NCBI RefSeq assembly: GCF_024498195.1
Contig: NZ_CP101824.1
Location: 1,984,001 to 2,048,000, forward strand
Direction: 5' to 3'
DNA length: 64,000 nucleotides
From: Halovivax cerinus
GTDB taxonomy: Archaea > Halobacteriota > Halobacteria > Halobacteriales > Natrialbaceae
Shown in pieces: positions 26,763-35,542 of the stretch. The notes beneath the pieces were generated by a model. The model worked only from the letters and a program-made list of their open reading frames with translations. It was not told where the DNA came from and ran no database searches. Numbering within the stretch: the stretch's first letter is position 1; the number at the start of each line of letters is the position of its first letter. A program made the translations under genes and the position numbers.

Positions 26763-28199
26763 ATGGTCGAACTCCTCGGAGACACGGGCCTCTCGCTCGT
26801 CTACCTCGTCGCGGCGATCCTGTTCATCCAGGGGTTGCGCGACATGACCCACCCACGGACGGCCGTCCGGGGCAACCTCACCTCCGCGGCCGGGATGTTC
26901 GTCGCCGTCGCGGCGACCGTGATCGCGTTCGAGATCCTCGATCCGGCGATCCTGCTCGCCGGACTCGTGGTCGGCGGTGCGATCGGCACCGTCCTCGCCG
27001 TAAAGGTCCAGATGACCGAGATGCCCCAGCTCGTCGGGTTCTTCAACGGGATGGGCGGCGGCGCGTCCGCCCTCGTGGCGGGTGCGGAGGTCGTCCAGCT
27101 GGGGTCGGCCAACGGTGGGGCGATCCCGGCGGAAGTCGGCGTCGCGGCCGCCGCCTCGGGGATCATCGGCGCCGTGACGTTCACCGGCAGCCTCGTCGCC
27201 GCCGGCAAGCTTCACGGCCTCGTCACCGGCTCGGCCATCCGCTACACTGGCGAGCACGTCGTCAAGGCCGCCCTCCTCGCAATCGCGGTCGCCAGCGGGC
27301 TCTACATGATCGTCCAGCCCGACGTCCTCGCCGGCGTCCTGCAGGGGTCGGCCGTGCCGTCGTTCTGGCTCCTGCTCGTCGCCGCGTCCGTCCTCGGCGT
27401 CACGCTGGTGATTTCGATCGGCGGCGCGGACATGCCCGTCGTCATCGCCCTGCTCAACGCCTACTCTGGCCTCGCTGCGGCCGGAACCGGCTTCGTCCTC
27501 GGAAACAGCGCGCTCATCATCGCGGGGACCCTCGTCGGTGCGGCCGGCATGATCCTGACGGTGATCATGTGCGAGTCGATGAATCGGTCGCTCACGAACG
27601 TCCTCTTCGGCGGCTTCGGCGAGGCGGGGACGAGTGACGACGAGGTCGACGAGATCTACGAGGGCAACATCACCGAGACCTCCCCGACGGAGGTCGAGAT
27701 GCTGCTCGATACCGCAAGCCGCGTCGTCATCGTTCCCGGTTACGGCATGGCCGTCGCGCAGGCCCAGCACGCCGTGGCGGAACTTTCGGAACTCTTAGCC
27801 GAGAACGACGTCGACGTCGAGTTCGGCATTCACCCCGTCGCCGGCCGAATGCCAGGCCACATGAACGTCCTGCTCGCCGAGGCGGACGTCCCGTACGACC
27901 GGATGACGGAACTAGAGGAGGTGAATCCCACGTTCGCCCAGACCGACGTCGTCTTCGTCATCGGGGCGAACGACGTGGTCAACCCGCTCGCGAACACGGA
28001 CGACTCCAGCCCGATCGCCGGCATGCCCGTCCTGAACGTCGCGGAGGCCGGAACCGTCGTCGTCAACAAACGCAGCCTCAGCCCCGGCTTCTCGGGGATT
28101 CCCAACCCGCTCTTCGCCGAGGACAACTGCCTGATGCTCTTCGGGGACGGCCAGGAGATGGCCCAGGAAGTCGTCGGCGAGTACAAGGAGTCACACTGA
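26763..28199 (+). CDS. pntB: NAD(P) transhydrogenase subunit beta
   Basis: The 478-aa beta subunit has eight to nine membrane helices (residues about 8-270) carrying part of the proton path, with KVQMTEMPQLVGFFNGMGGGASALV as the conserved loop. The cytosolic NADP(H)-binding domain III has VVIVPGYGMAVAQAQHAV (PGYGMAVAQ motif), GIHPVAGRMPGHMNVLLAEADVPYD, and VVFVIGANDVVNP. The ATG at 26763 lies directly after the previous stop. Confidence 0.96.
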   Translation: MVELLGDTGLSLVYLVAAILFIQGLRDMTHPRTAVRGNLTSAAGMFVAVAATVIAFEILDPAILLAGLVVGGAIGTVLAVKVQMTEMPQLVGFFNGMGGGASALVAGAEVVQLGSANGGAIPAEVGVAAAASGIIGAVTFTGSLVAAGKLHGLVTGSAIRYTGEHVVKAALLAIAVASGLYMIVQPDVLAGVLQGSAVPSFWLLLVAASVLGVTLVISIGGADMPVVIALLNAYSGLAAAGTGFVLGNSALIIAGTLVGAAGMILTVIMCESMNRSLTNVLFGGFGEAGTSDDEVDEIYEGNITETSPTEVEMLLDTASRVVIVPGYGMAVAQAQHAVAELSELLAENDVDVEFGIHPVAGRMPGHMNVLLAEADVPYDRMTELEEVNPTFAQTDVVFVIGANDVVNPLANTDDSSPIAGMPVLNVAEAGTVVVNKRSLSPGFSGIPNPLFAEDNCLMLFGDGQEMAQEVVGEYKESH

Positions 28200-28354
28200 G
28201 GAGCCGGAAAGCCCACTGCGGGGCTGACATCGAGCCACACCGAAGGGTTGTCGTTCTGGGCGGTGCCTCCGACGTCCCCTCCGCCTCCGAACTCCGCGCA
28301 CACCGATCTGCCTGTAGCCGGGGGCTTTTCTCGCCGGCCCTCCGATACCGCGCC

Positions 28355-29224
28355 ATGCAGGGTACCGGCGTCCCCATCGTCACACCGTTCACCGCCGACG
28401 GCCGCATCGATCACGACCGCCTCGCCTCGCTCGTCTCCTGGCTGGAGGGGGCGGGCGTCGACTTCCTCGTCCCGTGCGGTTCCACGGGCGAGGCGCCGCT
28501 CCTCTCGGCGGACGAACCCCGGGCTGTAGTCGAGACCGTCGCCGACGCGTCCGACGGACCGGTGCTCGCCGGCACGGGTCGCGAGGGGTACGATTCCACC
28601 CTCGCGACGACCGAGGCGGCGGCCGAGGCGGGTGCCGACGCAGCGCTCGTCGTCACGCCGCCGTACTACAATCCGTCGGCCGAGACGCTCGAATCGTACT
28701 ATCGCGACGTCGCCGACGAGAGTCCGATCCCGATCTACCTCTACAGCGTCCCGAAGTTCACCGACGTCGCGCTCGATCCGGAGACGGCGGCCCGCCTGGC
28801 AGCCCACGAGAACGTCGCCGGCATCAAGGACTCCGCCGGGAACGTCGATCACCTCCAGCAGACGGTTCGCCTGACGGCGGACGAGACGTTCGACGTCCTG
28901 GTCGGCAGCGGCGGTGTCTACGCCTCGGCGCTCGACGTCGGCGCCGACGGCGGCATTCTGGGTGTCGCGAACGTCGTCCCCGAACGGGTCGCCGAACTCG
29001 CGGCCGCCCACGCTCGCGGGGACGGTGAGGCCGCCCGATCCATCCAGTCGACGGTCGCGGAACTCAATCGCGTGGCCGTGAGCGAGTACGGCGTCCCGGG
29101 CGTGAAAGCCGCGCTCGAACTGCGCGGTCGACCCGCGGGGAGCCCGCGTCGACCGCTCCGGTCGCTCGATGCGGACGGACGAGCCGCCGTGGAGGCGCAA
29201 CTGGATCGGATCGGGGTGGTGTAA
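28355..29224 (+). CDS. Dihydrodipicolinate synthase / KDG aldolase family protein
   Basis: A 289-aa class I aldolase of the DapA/NAL superfamily. It has GVPIVTPFTADGRID at the start, VPCGSTGEAPLLS (substrate loop), TPPYYNPSAETLE, Tyr130 and Schiff-base Lys158 in VAGIKDSAGN. Haloarchaea use several members, both for lysine (DapA) and for 2-keto-3-deoxysugar cleavage. The active-site loop GSTGE is common to both, so the reaction stays open. It begins 156 bp after pntB. Confidence 0.85.
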   Translation: MQGTGVPIVTPFTADGRIDHDRLASLVSWLEGAGVDFLVPCGSTGEAPLLSADEPRAVVETVADASDGPVLAGTGREGYDSTLATTEAAAEAGADAALVVTPPYYNPSAETLESYYRDVADESPIPIYLYSVPKFTDVALDPETAARLAAHENVAGIKDSAGNVDHLQQTVRLTADETFDVLVGSGGVYASALDVGADGGILGVANVVPERVAELAAAHARGDGEAARSIQSTVAELNRVAVSEYGVPGVKAALELRGRPAGSPRRPLRSLDADGRAAVEAQLDRIGVV

Positions 29225-29325
29225 CCGGGCGCCACAGGCGCGCACGTCTACCGGGAGCGACGCCGCACAGCCGAGGGACGCTGAACACGCACACGCTTTT
29301 TTCTGCGCGGATCGAAGGTCGCCCG

Positions 29326-29475
29326 ATGACCACCTGGGCCGACCTCTTCGAGCGCGCCGCGCCGGCGGACGCCGACGTCGACGCGATCCGGGACACCCTG
29401 CATCGACAGCGAACCGACGACCGCGATCCGGCGCCGAACGGCGACGGAGACGATGGGGACGGTGACGATGTCTGA
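29326..29475 (+). CDS. Small acidic protein coupled to a PIN-like gene
   Basis: A 49-aa frame starts ATG at 29326 (MTTWADLFERAAPADADVD) and ends in an acidic Gly/Asp tail. Its TGA at 29473-29475 lies just inside the next gene, whose ATG is at 29468, an 8-bp overlap in another frame. An A/T-rich run (acgctttttt) occurs about 30 bp before the start. I do not recognise the product. Confidence 0.6.
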   Translation: MTTWADLFERAAPADADVDAIRDTLHRQRTDDRDPAPNGDGDDGDGDDV

Positions 29476-29941
29476 TCGTCCGAACCCCGCCCGGGTCGTC
29501 GCCGACGCGGACGTCCTCGCTGCCGACCTCCTCGTCGACGGGGAGGCACGCGAGGCGCTCGACTGCGTCCGCCGACACTCCTGGGTCGAGCTGGTCGCGA
29601 GCGACCACCTCATAGACGACACCGAGGCGCTCGTCACGGCGCTCGCCGACGCTTCTCTCGCGGCGGACCACCGTGAGCGGCTCACCGCGGAGCGTGTCTC
29701 CGTCGAGCACCCGCCCGACGACCACCCGGCGCTGGCCTCGGCGTACGCCGGCGAGGCCGCCCACCTGCTCTCGTACGACGATCGGCTCACCTCGGCGGCG
29801 GCCGGCCTCTCCATCAAGCCACGTGTCGACGTGAGCATCCGTCCGCCGGACGCCTTCGCACGACTGTTCGACCCCGAAAGCCTTCACGAACACGTCGAGG
29901 GGGGCACGTATCCGGGTCCGGACCGCGATCCGCGTGCGTGA
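29468..29941 (+). CDS. PIN-like domain protein
   Basis: A 157-aa protein with the outline of a PIN-type nuclease fold: an early acidic motif (VVADADVLAADLLV), mid-region acids (ASDHLIDDTE), and LLSYDDRL near the end, corresponding to the T-x-D type position of PIN ribonucleases. Unlike VapC toxins it lacks a clear third acidic ligand pattern, so whether it cuts RNA is uncertain. It overlaps the upstream small acidic gene. Confidence 0.6.
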   Translation: MSDRPNPARVVADADVLAADLLVDGEAREALDCVRRHSWVELVASDHLIDDTEALVTALADASLAADHRERLTAERVSVEHPPDDHPALASAYAGEAAHLLSYDDRLTSAAAGLSIKPRVDVSIRPPDAFARLFDPESLHEHVEGGTYPGPDRDPRA

Positions 29942-30009
29942 GGTGCGCGTTCAGGCGTCGACCAGCGGGGCACGGCGTCGATCCACTCCGAACGCGCCCG
30001 TCCGGCGGC

Positions 30010-30570
30010 TCAGCGTTCCTCGGCGAACCACTCGGCGAACGCGGCGAACGCGCGTCCACGGTGTGAGATCGCGTTCTTCGCTTCGGTGTCCATCTCGGCC
30101 ATCGTCGTCCCGTTGTACGCGAAGATCGGGTCGTAGCCGAAGCCACCCTCGCCGCGCGGCGAGACGATCGTCCCCGCCACGGTCCCGACGAACGTCTCGA
30201 CGTCTGGATCGGCGGGATCACCCGACGCGTACGCGATCACCGATCTGAATCGAGCGCGCCGGTTCTCTTCGTCGGCCGCCAGTTGCCAGACGCGCTCGAT
30301 GCCGAGCGTGTCCTCGACGTACGCGGAGTACGGTCCCGGGAAGCCGTCGAGCGCGTCGATCGCGAGGCCCGAATCCTCGACGACGACCGGGTCGTCTCCG
30401 CCGAGTTCGCGGTAGGCCTCGACGGCGCCGCGGCGCGCGATCGCTTCGAGTTCGGCCGCCTGGATCTCGTCGTAGTCGTAGGCGACCTGTTCTACGTCCG
30501 CGATCCCGTCGAAGTACGCCCGTGCTTCCCGGACTTTGCCCTCGTTGCCGGTGACGAATCGGATGGTCAT
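30010..30570 (-). CDS. XTP/dITP diphosphatase (HAM1/RdgB family)
   Basis: The enzyme removes non-canonical purine triphosphates such as dITP and XTP. The 186-aa protein opens RFVTGNEGKVREARAYF (TGNxxK substrate motif), has VVEDSGLAIDALDGFPGPYSAYV (conserved DSGL), GEGGFGYDPIF and AISHRGRAFAAF (SHR). The ATG at 30568-30570 is directly at the start of homology. It is part of a minus-strand run with DUF5808, kae1-bud32, S27ae and S24e. Confidence 0.95.
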   Translation of the reverse strand: MTIRFVTGNEGKVREARAYFDGIADVEQVAYDYDEIQAAELEAIARRGAVEAYRELGGDDPVVVEDSGLAIDALDGFPGPYSAYVEDTLGIERVWQLAADEENRRARFRSVIAYASGDPADPDVETFVGTVAGTIVSPRGEGGFGYDPIFAYNGTTMAEMDTEAKNAISHRGRAFAAFAEWFAEER

Positions 30571-30646
30571 GGTCGGGTCGGCGTGGGCCACGAAAATAGT
30601 CGCGTCGGTTACGCGTCGGGAACGGCCGGTCGCACTCACTTCGCAC

Positions 30647-30925
30647 TCACTCGTCGTCGACGAGGACCTCGACGGGTTCGCTCTCTCCGTCCGCGTCGGG
30701 TTCACCACGGCCGCCGCTCTCGTTCCACAGGAGCACGGCCGCGACCCCGACGACGAGCCAGGAACGCCAGTTTGCCAGGTTCAGCGTGTAGCCGACGCCG
30801 AACGGCTTCTCGACGAGCATCCCCTCGCCGGGTTGCCAGTACGACGAGAACAGACGGCCGATACTCGGTCGCTCGAAGTTGTACGGAATCCCCAGAATCT
30901 CTCCGGAGGTCGGTTTGTCTGCCAT
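30647..30925 (-). CDS. DUF5808 family membrane protein
   Basis: A 92-aa protein with the DUF5808 core (GIPYNFERPSIGRLFSSYWQ, then VEKPFGVGYTLNL) and a single helix (SWLVVGVAAVLLW), ending in an acidic tail. The function of the family is not known. It follows kae1-bud32 by 66 bp on the same strand. Confidence 0.85.
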   Translation of the reverse strand: MADKPTSGEILGIPYNFERPSIGRLFSSYWQPGEGMLVEKPFGVGYTLNLANWRSWLVVGVAAVLLWNESGGRGEPDADGESEPVEVLVDDE

Positions 30926-30991
30926 ACCGACGGATACGACGCGAAGGGTCAAGAGTATTGTGTGCTGGTGCGTCCCTCGCGGACGCCGTCG

Positions 30992-32743
30992 TCACTCGCC
31001 GACGTAGCGCCCGCGCCCTTCGACGTCGGCGAGTCGATCCAGCACCCGTTCGTCGCCGGCCTCGCGATAGGCCCCGCGCAACGCCGCCCGGAGCGGTTCG
31101 GGTTCGCTCGCCGTCCCGACGAGGCTCTGGTCGAAGACGTGCAGGTCCATCGCGTAGTCCTCGACGTGGTCGGTGTGGTAGCCGAGGCCGAAGTCGATGA
31201 GGTAGGTCGGCTCGCCGTCCACCGGCGACGCGTTCGATCCCGCCCGAGACGTCTCGGACCCCGTCTGGCCCGGGCGGTCGGTTCCGGGTCCGGTCACCCT
31301 GACGTTTCGCGTCGTCGGATCGCCGTGGACGAACCCGGCGGCGTGAATCGCCGCCAGGTGTCGCCCGACGGCCCGGACCCGCTCGACGGAGAGCGCGTCA
31401 CGGAGGTCACGATCGCCCACGTACTCGTACGTGATCGTCGACGTGTACGGGTCGACGTCGCGGACGACCGGTGTCGGAACACCGACCCGACGCGCCTGAC
31501 TCGCGAGTCGCGCTTCGATCGCCGTGCGCTCGCGTCGGAGCCGCGCGTCGAGGGTGGGGTGGCGGTAGGTCTTCTGAATCCGACGCTTCGTGACGACGCC
31601 GGCCGCCCGGTCGACGGTGACGACGGCTTCCGCGCCGTCGACGGTCCGCTCCGGCGGCTCCTGCGAGACGAGCGGCCGACCGGCGTTCTCTCGCCAGGAG
31701 ACCGGTACCTCGTCGGGACGGAAGTCCGGATCGACCGCCGACTCCTCGATCGGAACGGTATCACCCGCGGCGTACATCTTCGCGCCGAGGACGGCGATCA
31801 TGCCCGCGTTGTCCCGGAGGAAGCGGGGTTCCGGTGCGTGAAACGACGCATCGCGAGCCGCGCACATCTCCGAGAGCATCTCGCGCAGTCGCTCGTTCTG
31901 GCCGACGCCGCCGCCGAGGACGAGTTCGTCGCTCCCGGTCAGTGACAGCGCGCGCTCTGTGACTTCAGTCAGCATCGCGAAGATCGTCTCCTGCAGTCCG
32001 TGACAGACGTCTTCGACGGGAACGCCGTCGTCGTATGCGTCCTTGGCGGCCGACATGATCCCCGAGAAGGAGAAGTCCATTCCCTTGACGACGTAGGGGA
32101 GATCGACGTACTCGCCGTCTTCCGCAGCCGCCTCGACCTTCGGCCCGCCCGGGTGGGACCAGCCGACGTGGCGGGTGAACTTGTCGATCGCGTTACCGAC
32201 GCCGGTGTCCATCGTCTCGCCTACGACGCGGTAGCGCCCGTTCCGGTAGGCCAGCAGGTGGGCGTTCGCGCCGCTGGCGTTCAGACAGACCGGATCCGAG
32301 AAGTCGGCGGTGTGGCGGCCGATTTCGAGGTGAGCGACCATGTGATTGACGCCCACCAGGGGAACGTCGAGCGTCTGGGCGAGTGTGCGGGCGGCCGTCG
32401 CGACGATGCGCAGGCACGGACCGAGTCCCGGTCCGCGCGAGAACGCGACGGCGTCGATCGGCGGGTCGCCGGAGCCGTCCGACGCTTCGTCGGCGCCGTG
32501 GGCGGCGTCTCCGTCGCCACCGTTCGCTGCCGCCAGCTCCCGGGCGTGTGAGAGCGCCGCCTCGGCGACCTGTGGGATGGCCCCGTGCATGTGTTCGGCG
32601 GCCTCGCGTGGATGGATGCCGCCGCTCTCGGGCTGATAGGCGTCGCTCTCGATGTACGTCGAATCGGTCTCGGAATCGTAGACGGCGGCGCTGGCCGCCC
32701 AGGCCGTGCCCTCGATCCCGAGGACGCGTAGTGAGTCGCTCAC
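30992..32743 (-). CDS. Bifunctional Kae1-Bud32 tRNA t6A synthase component / kinase
   Basis: The 583-aa fusion makes the t6A37 modification of ANN-decoding tRNAs within the KEOPS complex. The Kae1 half (about residues 1-340) has VLGIEGTAWAASAAV, metal-ligand HMVAH, and FDF-type FSFSGIMSA. The Bud32 half has a nucleotide lysine in VVTKRRI, HGDPTTRNV as the catalytic loop (D-x5-N), and YLIDFGLGYHTDHVEDYAMDLHV including DFG. Fused Kae1-Bud32 is usual in Euryarchaeota. It lies 3' to S24e and S27ae. Confidence 0.96.
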   Translation of the reverse strand: MSDSLRVLGIEGTAWAASAAVYDSETDSTYIESDAYQPESGGIHPREAAEHMHGAIPQVAEAALSHARELAAANGGDGDAAHGADEASDGSGDPPIDAVAFSRGPGLGPCLRIVATAARTLAQTLDVPLVGVNHMVAHLEIGRHTADFSDPVCLNASGANAHLLAYRNGRYRVVGETMDTGVGNAIDKFTRHVGWSHPGGPKVEAAAEDGEYVDLPYVVKGMDFSFSGIMSAAKDAYDDGVPVEDVCHGLQETIFAMLTEVTERALSLTGSDELVLGGGVGQNERLREMLSEMCAARDASFHAPEPRFLRDNAGMIAVLGAKMYAAGDTVPIEESAVDPDFRPDEVPVSWRENAGRPLVSQEPPERTVDGAEAVVTVDRAAGVVTKRRIQKTYRHPTLDARLRRERTAIEARLASQARRVGVPTPVVRDVDPYTSTITYEYVGDRDLRDALSVERVRAVGRHLAAIHAAGFVHGDPTTRNVRVTGPGTDRPGQTGSETSRAGSNASPVDGEPTYLIDFGLGYHTDHVEDYAMDLHVFDQSLVGTASEPEPLRAALRGAYREAGDERVLDRLADVEGRGRYVGE

Positions 32744-32848
32744 GGTCGATCGCGCCTACAGAACGCTATCGAGCGGTTTCCACCGCCCGCTCACGGCGCG
32801 GTGTGCCGTTCGTGATAGTCGATGCCCCTCGCTGCGCTCGGCGCATCG

Positions 32849-32983
32849 CTACTCCCACTCGGTGTAACCGCACTTGCCGCAGTGGCGGCGGTCGCCGTGT
32901 TCGGCGAGATACACGTCGCCGCAGCGCGGGCACTCGTCGCGCTCGACGGTTCCATCGTCGGCGTAAAGTTCGTGACGGCTCAT
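32849..32983 (-). CDS. 30S ribosomal protein S27ae
   Basis: A 44-aa zinc-binding ribosomal protein. [20 protein letters not shown] and KCGYTEWE give the CPxC...HCGKCGY pattern. The ATG is at 32981-32983, one base after the S24e stop codon at 32985, so the two are cotranscribed and closely packed. The S24e-S27ae-Kae1 order is an archaeal pattern. Confidence 0.93.
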   Translation of the reverse strand: MSRHELYADDGTVERDECPRCGDVYLAEHGDRRHCGKCGYTEWE

Positions 32984-32984
32984 C

Positions 32985-33314
32985 TCAGGCCTCCTCCGCT
33001 TCGGCGTCCGCCTCGTCGGCAGCGTCGTCCGCGTCGACGCCGATCTTGTTGCGGTCGAGCATGTGGTCCTGTTCGACCTCGATCGCGGAATCGGCGGTGT
33101 CGTACACCTTCGCAGCGCCGACGGTCTTTCGCATGCCGAACTTGGTATCGAGGTTGCGGACGACGACCTCGTTCGCGTCCTTGTTCAGCTTGGCAGCGAG
33201 ACTGTCGCGGACCTGGAGCCGAGACGGCGTGGCGTCGTCGTGGGTCAGTTCGAACGTAACGTCCGTCCGATGCAACATGGGGTTCTCGTCTTCTTCGATG
33301 ATGTCGACGTCCAT
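32985..33314 (-). CDS. 30S ribosomal protein S24e
   Basis: A 109-aa ribosomal protein with [22 protein letters not shown] at the start and [23 protein letters not shown], the S24e core. The C-terminus ends in a run of Asp/Glu/Ala as in other haloarchaea. It lies directly upstream of S27ae and is divergent from the PQQ-type propeller gene. Confidence 0.93.
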   Translation of the reverse strand: MDVDIIEEDENPMLHRTDVTFELTHDDATPSRLQVRDSLAAKLNKDANEVVVRNLDTKFGMRKTVGAAKVYDTADSAIEVEQDHMLDRNKIGVDADDAADEADAEAEEA

Positions 33315-33500
33315 GATGTCACTCAGTTACCCTACTATCCCCCGGTCGGCGCTAAAAGGATTTCGAACCGGCTACCCCGTCCGTCTCGTGTTCGATCCGG
33401 TTCTGTCCAGTTTGAGCCACCTCGGTAGCCGGACCACGGTGTTCGGAACGTGGTCGAAACGCAACAGGAATTTATACGGGACCGATCGTACCCTCAGTAA
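33315..33500. promoter_or_regulatory. Divergent region with leaderless-type promoter on plus strand
   Basis: The sequence atttatac at 33470-33477 lies about 28 nt before the ATG at 33501, the spacing for a leaderless transcript. The other side must hold the S24e operon promoter. Confidence 0.55.
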
Positions 33501-34700
33501 ATGCCCTCCAGACGTCGTTTCGTCGCCGGGACCGGGGTGGTCGTCGCCGGGGCGTCGGTCGGTCACACCGTCGCGTCGGCGGGGCTCGAACCGGCTCCCG
33601 CCGATTGGCCGTTGCCGCGATGTGACGCCGCCTGCACCGGACACAATCCGGCCGGTTCGGGTCCGACCGACGGCGTGGCAGTTCGCTGGGAGCACGAAAC
33701 CGACGACACGTTCGCCGGCCCAGCGCCTCCGATCCTCGTCGACGGCACGCTCTTCGCCGTCGGTCGAGAGACGATCGCCGCGTTCGACGCCGCGACCGGC
33801 GAGAAACGCTTCGACAGACCGGGTTCGTACGTTTCGGCGCCCGCGTGGGTCGGCAGCGACGTTTACCGGACCGACTCGCTCGCGGTGATGGGTCGGACCG
33901 GGATCTTCGGTCTGAACGCAGGTGGGGGCTACGAACTGGCGGGCTGGTCGATCGGGACCGAACGCTGGCACGCGCCCGGTCGGGATCCGTCCAGTCGGTT
34001 GTACGCCTCGCCCGCTGAGCACGCACCGGTCGCGACCGACGGTACCGTCTTCGCGGCCGTCCCGGAGACGAACCGCGTCGTCGCGCTGGACGCCGATAGC
34101 GGCCGCGTCGAGTGGCGCCACGCGGTCGGGGATCCCCGCTCCAGTCCGCTCCACCGGCCGGCGGTGCGCGACGGCGTGGCCTTCCTCGCGAAGTGGCCAC
34201 ACGACCTTCACGCGGTCGACGCGGACACCGGCGAGGTACTGTGGAACGTAACGGTAGACGTCCGACTACTCACTCCGCCGACCGCCACCGGTTCGGGCGT
34301 CGTGATATCCGGCCGAGACACGACTGCTCTCGTCGATCCGCGGGACGGGCACACGCGGTGGACGTACGACCACGACGGCAACGTGACCGATGGGAGCGCC
34401 GCCGTCGCGGACAACACCGTCTTTCTGACCGACGGCGACGGCTTCCTTCACGCGGTCGACCTCGCGAGCGGCGATGCGGTCTGGTCGGTCGAGTACAACC
34501 GCCAGGTCGACCCGATCGTCGCCGACGGCGTCGTCTACGTCGCGTACAACTGGACGAACGACGTGACCGCCTTCGACGCGGCGACGGGTGACAGGCTGTG
34601 GACCTGGGAAGGTCCGGCCGGGCCCTCCCAGCCGATCGTCGGCGACGGGGTTCTGTTCGTAGTCGGGTTCGATCGGATCGTCGCCCTGGAGGAGCCATGA
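33501..34700 (+). CDS. Tat-exported PQQ-like beta-propeller protein
   Basis: A 399-aa protein with a Tat signal (PSRRRFVAGTGVVVAGASVG) followed by a WD-like propeller of the PQQ/PQQ-enzyme repeat type. Successive blades show patterns like ALDADSGRVEWRHAVGD, AVDADTGEVLWNVTV, AVDLASGDAVWSVEYN and AFDAATGDRLWTWEGP. No catalytic residues for PQQ dehydrogenases are seen; a binding or scaffold role is more likely. It overlaps the next gene by ATGA, which suggests one transcript. Confidence 0.88.
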   Translation: MPSRRRFVAGTGVVVAGASVGHTVASAGLEPAPADWPLPRCDAACTGHNPAGSGPTDGVAVRWEHETDDTFAGPAPPILVDGTLFAVGRETIAAFDAATGEKRFDRPGSYVSAPAWVGSDVYRTDSLAVMGRTGIFGLNAGGGYELAGWSIGTERWHAPGRDPSSRLYASPAEHAPVATDGTVFAAVPETNRVVALDADSGRVEWRHAVGDPRSSPLHRPAVRDGVAFLAKWPHDLHAVDADTGEVLWNVTVDVRLLTPPTATGSGVVISGRDTTALVDPRDGHTRWTYDHDGNVTDGSAAVADNTVFLTDGDGFLHAVDLASGDAVWSVEYNRQVDPIVADGVVYVAYNWTNDVTAFDAATGDRLWTWEGPAGPSQPIVGDGVLFVVGFDRIVALEEP

Positions 34701-35542
34701 CGGGAGCGAATCCGACCGACCCTCGCGACGGGGAGACCGGCGATACCGGGGGCCACGAGAACCGGTCAAGCCTGGCGAGCGGCTCCCTCGAACGCGCCGC
34801 CGGCCGACTGGTTCGCGATCCGGTCACACTCCTCCCGTTCGCCATCGTCGGTGTGTTGCTCACCGGGATCGACGCCCTTCGACGGCGGGACCCGATCCCC
34901 TCGGTGGAGTGGGCCACTGTTGCCGACCGTACGATCCACGTCGAGTATTCACTCTATCCGGGTCCTCGGTCGCACACGATCCGTCCGTTCGTGGCGCTGA
35001 TCGATCTCGACGTCCCGTACCTCCTGTGGGCCGTCGGGCTCGAACTCCTGGCGACCGGGGCGATGGTGATCGCCGGCGTCGTCGTGATTCGCCGGGCGCT
35101 CGCGGAGCGGGGAGTCGACGTCCCATCCGTTCGCGATCGGGTCGGCGCTTATCTCGGATTCGTGGTCGCCGTCGACGTGCTCGCCCGGTTCGTCGGTGGT
35201 ATCGGCATATTTCGAGCGATGCCTCTGGTCATCGGAGTGCCGGTGTTGATCGTGGCGGCTGTCGTCGGTGTCAGGCTCTTCCTGGTTCCCGCCTCCCTCG
35301 TGGCCGGTCGATCCCTTCCGTCCGCGATCGGGCACAGCAATCAGCTCTCGTTCGGGCACGGATGGTCGTTCCTCGGATTGATCCTCGTCTTCGGGCTGGG
35401 GACGTGGCTGCTCGCGAGCGTTCCGGCCGTCGGAACGATCCTCTCCGGGCTGGTGGTCGCGCCGCTACAGGCCGTCACCCTCGCTGTGGTCTACGAGCGC
35501 GTGTCGAGGGGGAGTGGCGAAACGTCACACGCAGCCGGTTAG
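34697..35542 (+). CDS. Hypothetical multi-pass membrane protein
   Basis: A 281-aa protein. The N-terminus is polar, then about five to six helices (roughly 47-65, 108-135, 150-172, 178-200, 225-260). The start codon overlaps the stop of the propeller gene (ATGA at 34697). The 3' end overlaps the BNR-type gene by 4 bp. The general shape resembles DUF7544-like haloarchaeal membrane proteins, but no family can be named with confidence. Confidence 0.6.
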   Translation: MTGANPTDPRDGETGDTGGHENRSSLASGSLERAAGRLVRDPVTLLPFAIVGVLLTGIDALRRRDPIPSVEWATVADRTIHVEYSLYPGPRSHTIRPFVALIDLDVPYLLWAVGLELLATGAMVIAGVVVIRRALAERGVDVPSVRDRVGAYLGFVVAVDVLARFVGGIGIFRAMPLVIGVPVLIVAAVVGVRLFLVPASLVAGRSLPSAIGHSNQLSFGHGWSFLGLILVFGLGTWLLASVPAVGTILSGLVVAPLQAVTLAVVYERVSRGSGETSHAAG

